From positions 310,001-374,000 of the forward strand of contig CAJYYA010000016.1 in assembly GCA_913778905.1 (NCBI GenBank): a stretch of DNA of 64,000 nucleotides. Direction: 5' to 3'. Under the pieces are notes generated by a model, which saw nothing but the letters and a program-made list of their open reading frames with translations, was not told where the DNA came from and ran no database searches. Below are positions 62,518 to 64,000 of the stretch, one piece after another. The position numbers and the translations under genes are program-made. The DNA comes from an uncultured Naasia sp. Lineage in GTDB: Bacteria; Actinomycetota; Actinomycetes; Actinomycetales; Microbacteriaceae. Numbering within the stretch: position 1 is the first letter of the stretch; every line of letters begins with the position of its first letter.

Positions 62518-63945
62518 ATGTCCGAACCCCTCGACCTCGCCGCGATCGACCTCGGCGCGACGAGCGGTCGAGTCGTGCACGGGCGCGTCTCGCGCGACCG
62601 TCTCGACATCACCGATGTGGCGCGCTTCCCGAACGGGGCCCGCGAGGACGCTGCGGGCGCTCTGCGCTGGAACGTGTCGGGTCTGTTCGAGGCGGCTCTC
62701 TCCGGTCTCGAGGAGACGGTGCGGCGAGCGCCACGGCTCGCGGGCATCGGTGTCGACTCGTGGGCGGTCGATTACGGCCTGCTGCGGGACGGAAAGCTGC
62801 TCGAGGAGCCGTACTCCTATCGGGATCCGCGGACCGCCCGGGGGGTCGAGCTGGTGCATATCAAGCGCGATCACCAGGCGCTCTACCGGACCAACGGACT
62901 GCAGTTCCTTCCCTTCAACTCGCTCTACCAGCTCGCTGTCGACGCGGAACGCGGCATCCTCGCACGCGCCGATCGTGCCCTGCTCGTACCGGACCTGCTG
63001 ACGTTCTGGCTGACCGGCCGAGAGGTCGCGGAGTTCACGAACGCATCCAGCACGGGCCTGCTCGATCTCAGCGGCGAGACCCCGGAGTGGGACGGCTCAT
63101 TGCTGGCCGAACTGGGCGTGGATCCTTCCCTCCTGGCACCGCTGGTCGGGCCGGGCGAGACGATCGGGCCCGTCACGGACGCCGTCGCTACCCGCGTCGG
63201 AGCGAAGCCGGATGTCATCGCGGTCGGATCGCACGACACTGCATCCGCTGTGGTCGCCGTGCCGGCCCGCACCGAACGCTTCGCGTACATCTCGAGCGGC
63301 ACCTGGTCGCTCGTGGGCGTCGAGACGCCGGTCCCCGTCCTCACCGAGGAGAGCCGCCTCGCGGGCTTCACCAATGAGGGCGGTGTCGACGGCCGGACAC
63401 GCTACCTGCACAACGTCATGGGTCTCTGGCTGCTCAGCGAGACCCTGCGCACCTGGGCGGAACGCGGCCGCACCCATGAGCTCGGCGCGCTGCTCGAGGC
63501 CGCGGCAGACGTCACCGGGCCCGTCGGGACCTTCGACGCCGACGACGCCTCGCTTCTGCCGCCCGGTGACATGCCCGCCCGGATCGAGGCGCTCCTGCGC
63601 GCCGGGGATCAACCCGTCCCGAGCACGCCGGCCGGCCTCGTGCGCTCGATCCTCGAGAGCCTCGCGCTCGCATACGCGCGGACTCTCCAGGCGGCTGCGC
63701 GCATCACCGGCGAGCAGCCCGAGGTCGTCCACATCGTCGGTGGCGGATCGCAGAACGCGCTGCTGTGCCAGCTGACCGCCGACCGCACCGGTCTTCCCGT
63801 TCTCGCCGGTCCCGTCGAGGCCACCGCCATGGGGAATCTCCTGGTGCAGGCGCGTTCGTTCGGCGCAGTGGGCGACACGCTCGATGAGCTACGCGACCTC
63901 GTCGCGCGCACCCACCCGCCGAAGCTCTACCACCCGCGCGACTGA
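62518..63945 (+). CDS. rhaB: Rhamnulokinase
   Basis: Phosphorylates L-rhamnulose to rhamnulose 1-phosphate with ATP. A 475-residue FGGY-family kinase: AIDLGATSGRVVHG (N-terminal ATPase signature), YRDPRTARGV, SSGTWSLVGVE, GFTNEGGVDGRTRYLHNVMGLWLLSE and HIVGGGSQNALLCQLTADRTG are RhaB-type motifs. It follows rhaD by 14 nt and closes the operon isomerase, aldolase, kinase. Confidence 0.93.
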   Translation: MSEPLDLAAIDLGATSGRVVHGRVSRDRLDITDVARFPNGAREDAAGALRWNVSGLFEAALSGLEETVRRAPRLAGIGVDSWAVDYGLLRDGKLLEEPYSYRDPRTARGVELVHIKRDHQALYRTNGLQFLPFNSLYQLAVDAERGILARADRALLVPDLLTFWLTGREVAEFTNASSTGLLDLSGETPEWDGSLLAELGVDPSLLAPLVGPGETIGPVTDAVATRVGAKPDVIAVGSHDTASAVVAVPARTERFAYISSGTWSLVGVETPVPVLTEESRLAGFTNEGGVDGRTRYLHNVMGLWLLSETLRTWAERGRTHELGALLEAAADVTGPVGTFDADDASLLPPGDMPARIEALLRAGDQPVPSTPAGLVRSILESLALAYARTLQAAARITGEQPEVVHIVGGGSQNALLCQLTADRTGLPVLAGPVEATAMGNLLVQARSFGAVGDTLDELRDLVARTHPPKLYHPRD

Positions 63946-63948
63946 CGC

Positions 63949-64000
63949 TCAGCCCAACAGCTCCCGCACCGCGTCGAGGCCGACGCGGACCTCGTCGAAC
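63949..64000 (-). CDS. C-terminal end of an unidentified gene (cut by window edge)
   Basis: A TGA at 63951-63949 on the minus strand ends a frame that reads FDEVRVGLDAVRELLG before leaving the window. Only 16 residues are visible, too few to identify. It is convergent with rhaB with a 3-bp gap. Confidence 0.4.
   Translation of the reverse strand, partial: FDEVRVGLDAVRELLG

Noticed and set aside
1-64000. CRISPR arrays, insertion sequences, prophage or replication-origin features
   Set aside because: No regularly spaced direct repeats, transposase, integrase or phage structural genes, and no dnaA-box cluster were seen.

Overview
The window is high-G+C DNA from an actinobacterium, most likely a member of the Microbacteriaceae such as Microbacterium. 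The reasons are frequent GTG starts, LytR-CpsA-Psr wall proteins, a sortase-E-type LAxTG surface protein, the Gram-positive fused rhamnulose-phosphate aldolase/dehydrogenase, and sugar ABC importers that lack their own ATPase. Genus assignment is inference. No phage, insertion sequence, CRISPR or plasmid functions are visible. Both edges cut genes: a PHP-domain protein on the left and an unidentified gene on the right.

Region by region. 0.4-8.3 kb: a polyamine/GABA block (amine oxidase, tandem USP, APC permease, semialdehyde dehydrogenase, divergent LysR, GABA transaminase). 8.3-13.9 kb: metallophosphoesterase, tRNA-Arg, two tRNA-Ser, two tandem LCP proteins, and a small two-gene ribbon-helix-helix/unknown module with a palindromic operator next to tRNA-Ser(UGA). 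13.9-21.6 kb: housekeeping (HAD phosphatase, serS, lipid kinase, pheA, pgm, a glutamine-amidotransferase-type hydrolase, a DD-carboxypeptidase lipoprotein), plus a nested palindromic element between serS and the kinase. 21.7-27.8 kb: a beta-glucoside operon (two operators around a promoter, binding protein, two permeases, GH1, LacI).

27.9-39.2 kb: an unusual catabolic operon on the minus strand under a divergent IclR regulator. It combines an osmoprotectant/quaternary-amine ABC importer with a formaldehyde-activating-enzyme (Fae) homologue, a beta-hydroxyacid dehydrogenase, an aldehyde dehydrogenase, a short-chain dehydrogenase, an FAD oxidase and an FGGY sugar kinase. I recognise no described pathway with this set; it is the best candidate for an undescribed system. 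39.3-47.4 kb: lipoate ligase with swapped domain order, a DUF4232-type lipoprotein, a lipase-like hydrolase, membrane proteins, and the conserved transglutaminase / alpha-E / ATP-grasp trio.

47.5-63.9 kb: an L-rhamnoside region. A LacI-controlled importer and cytoplasmic GH78 rhamnosidase, a wall-anchored GH3 glycosidase with the same operator, and then rhaM, a second LacI, rhaI, rhaD (aldolase/dehydrogenase) and rhaB with a second operator type. Extracellular glycosidase, uptake, internal rhamnosidase and rhamnose catabolism form a complete route to dihydroxyacetone phosphate plus a lactaldehyde-derived product. A family of 86-88 bp palindromic elements with a conserved core (three copies, near 27.9, 39.3 and 43.8 kb) lies at operon 3' ends.
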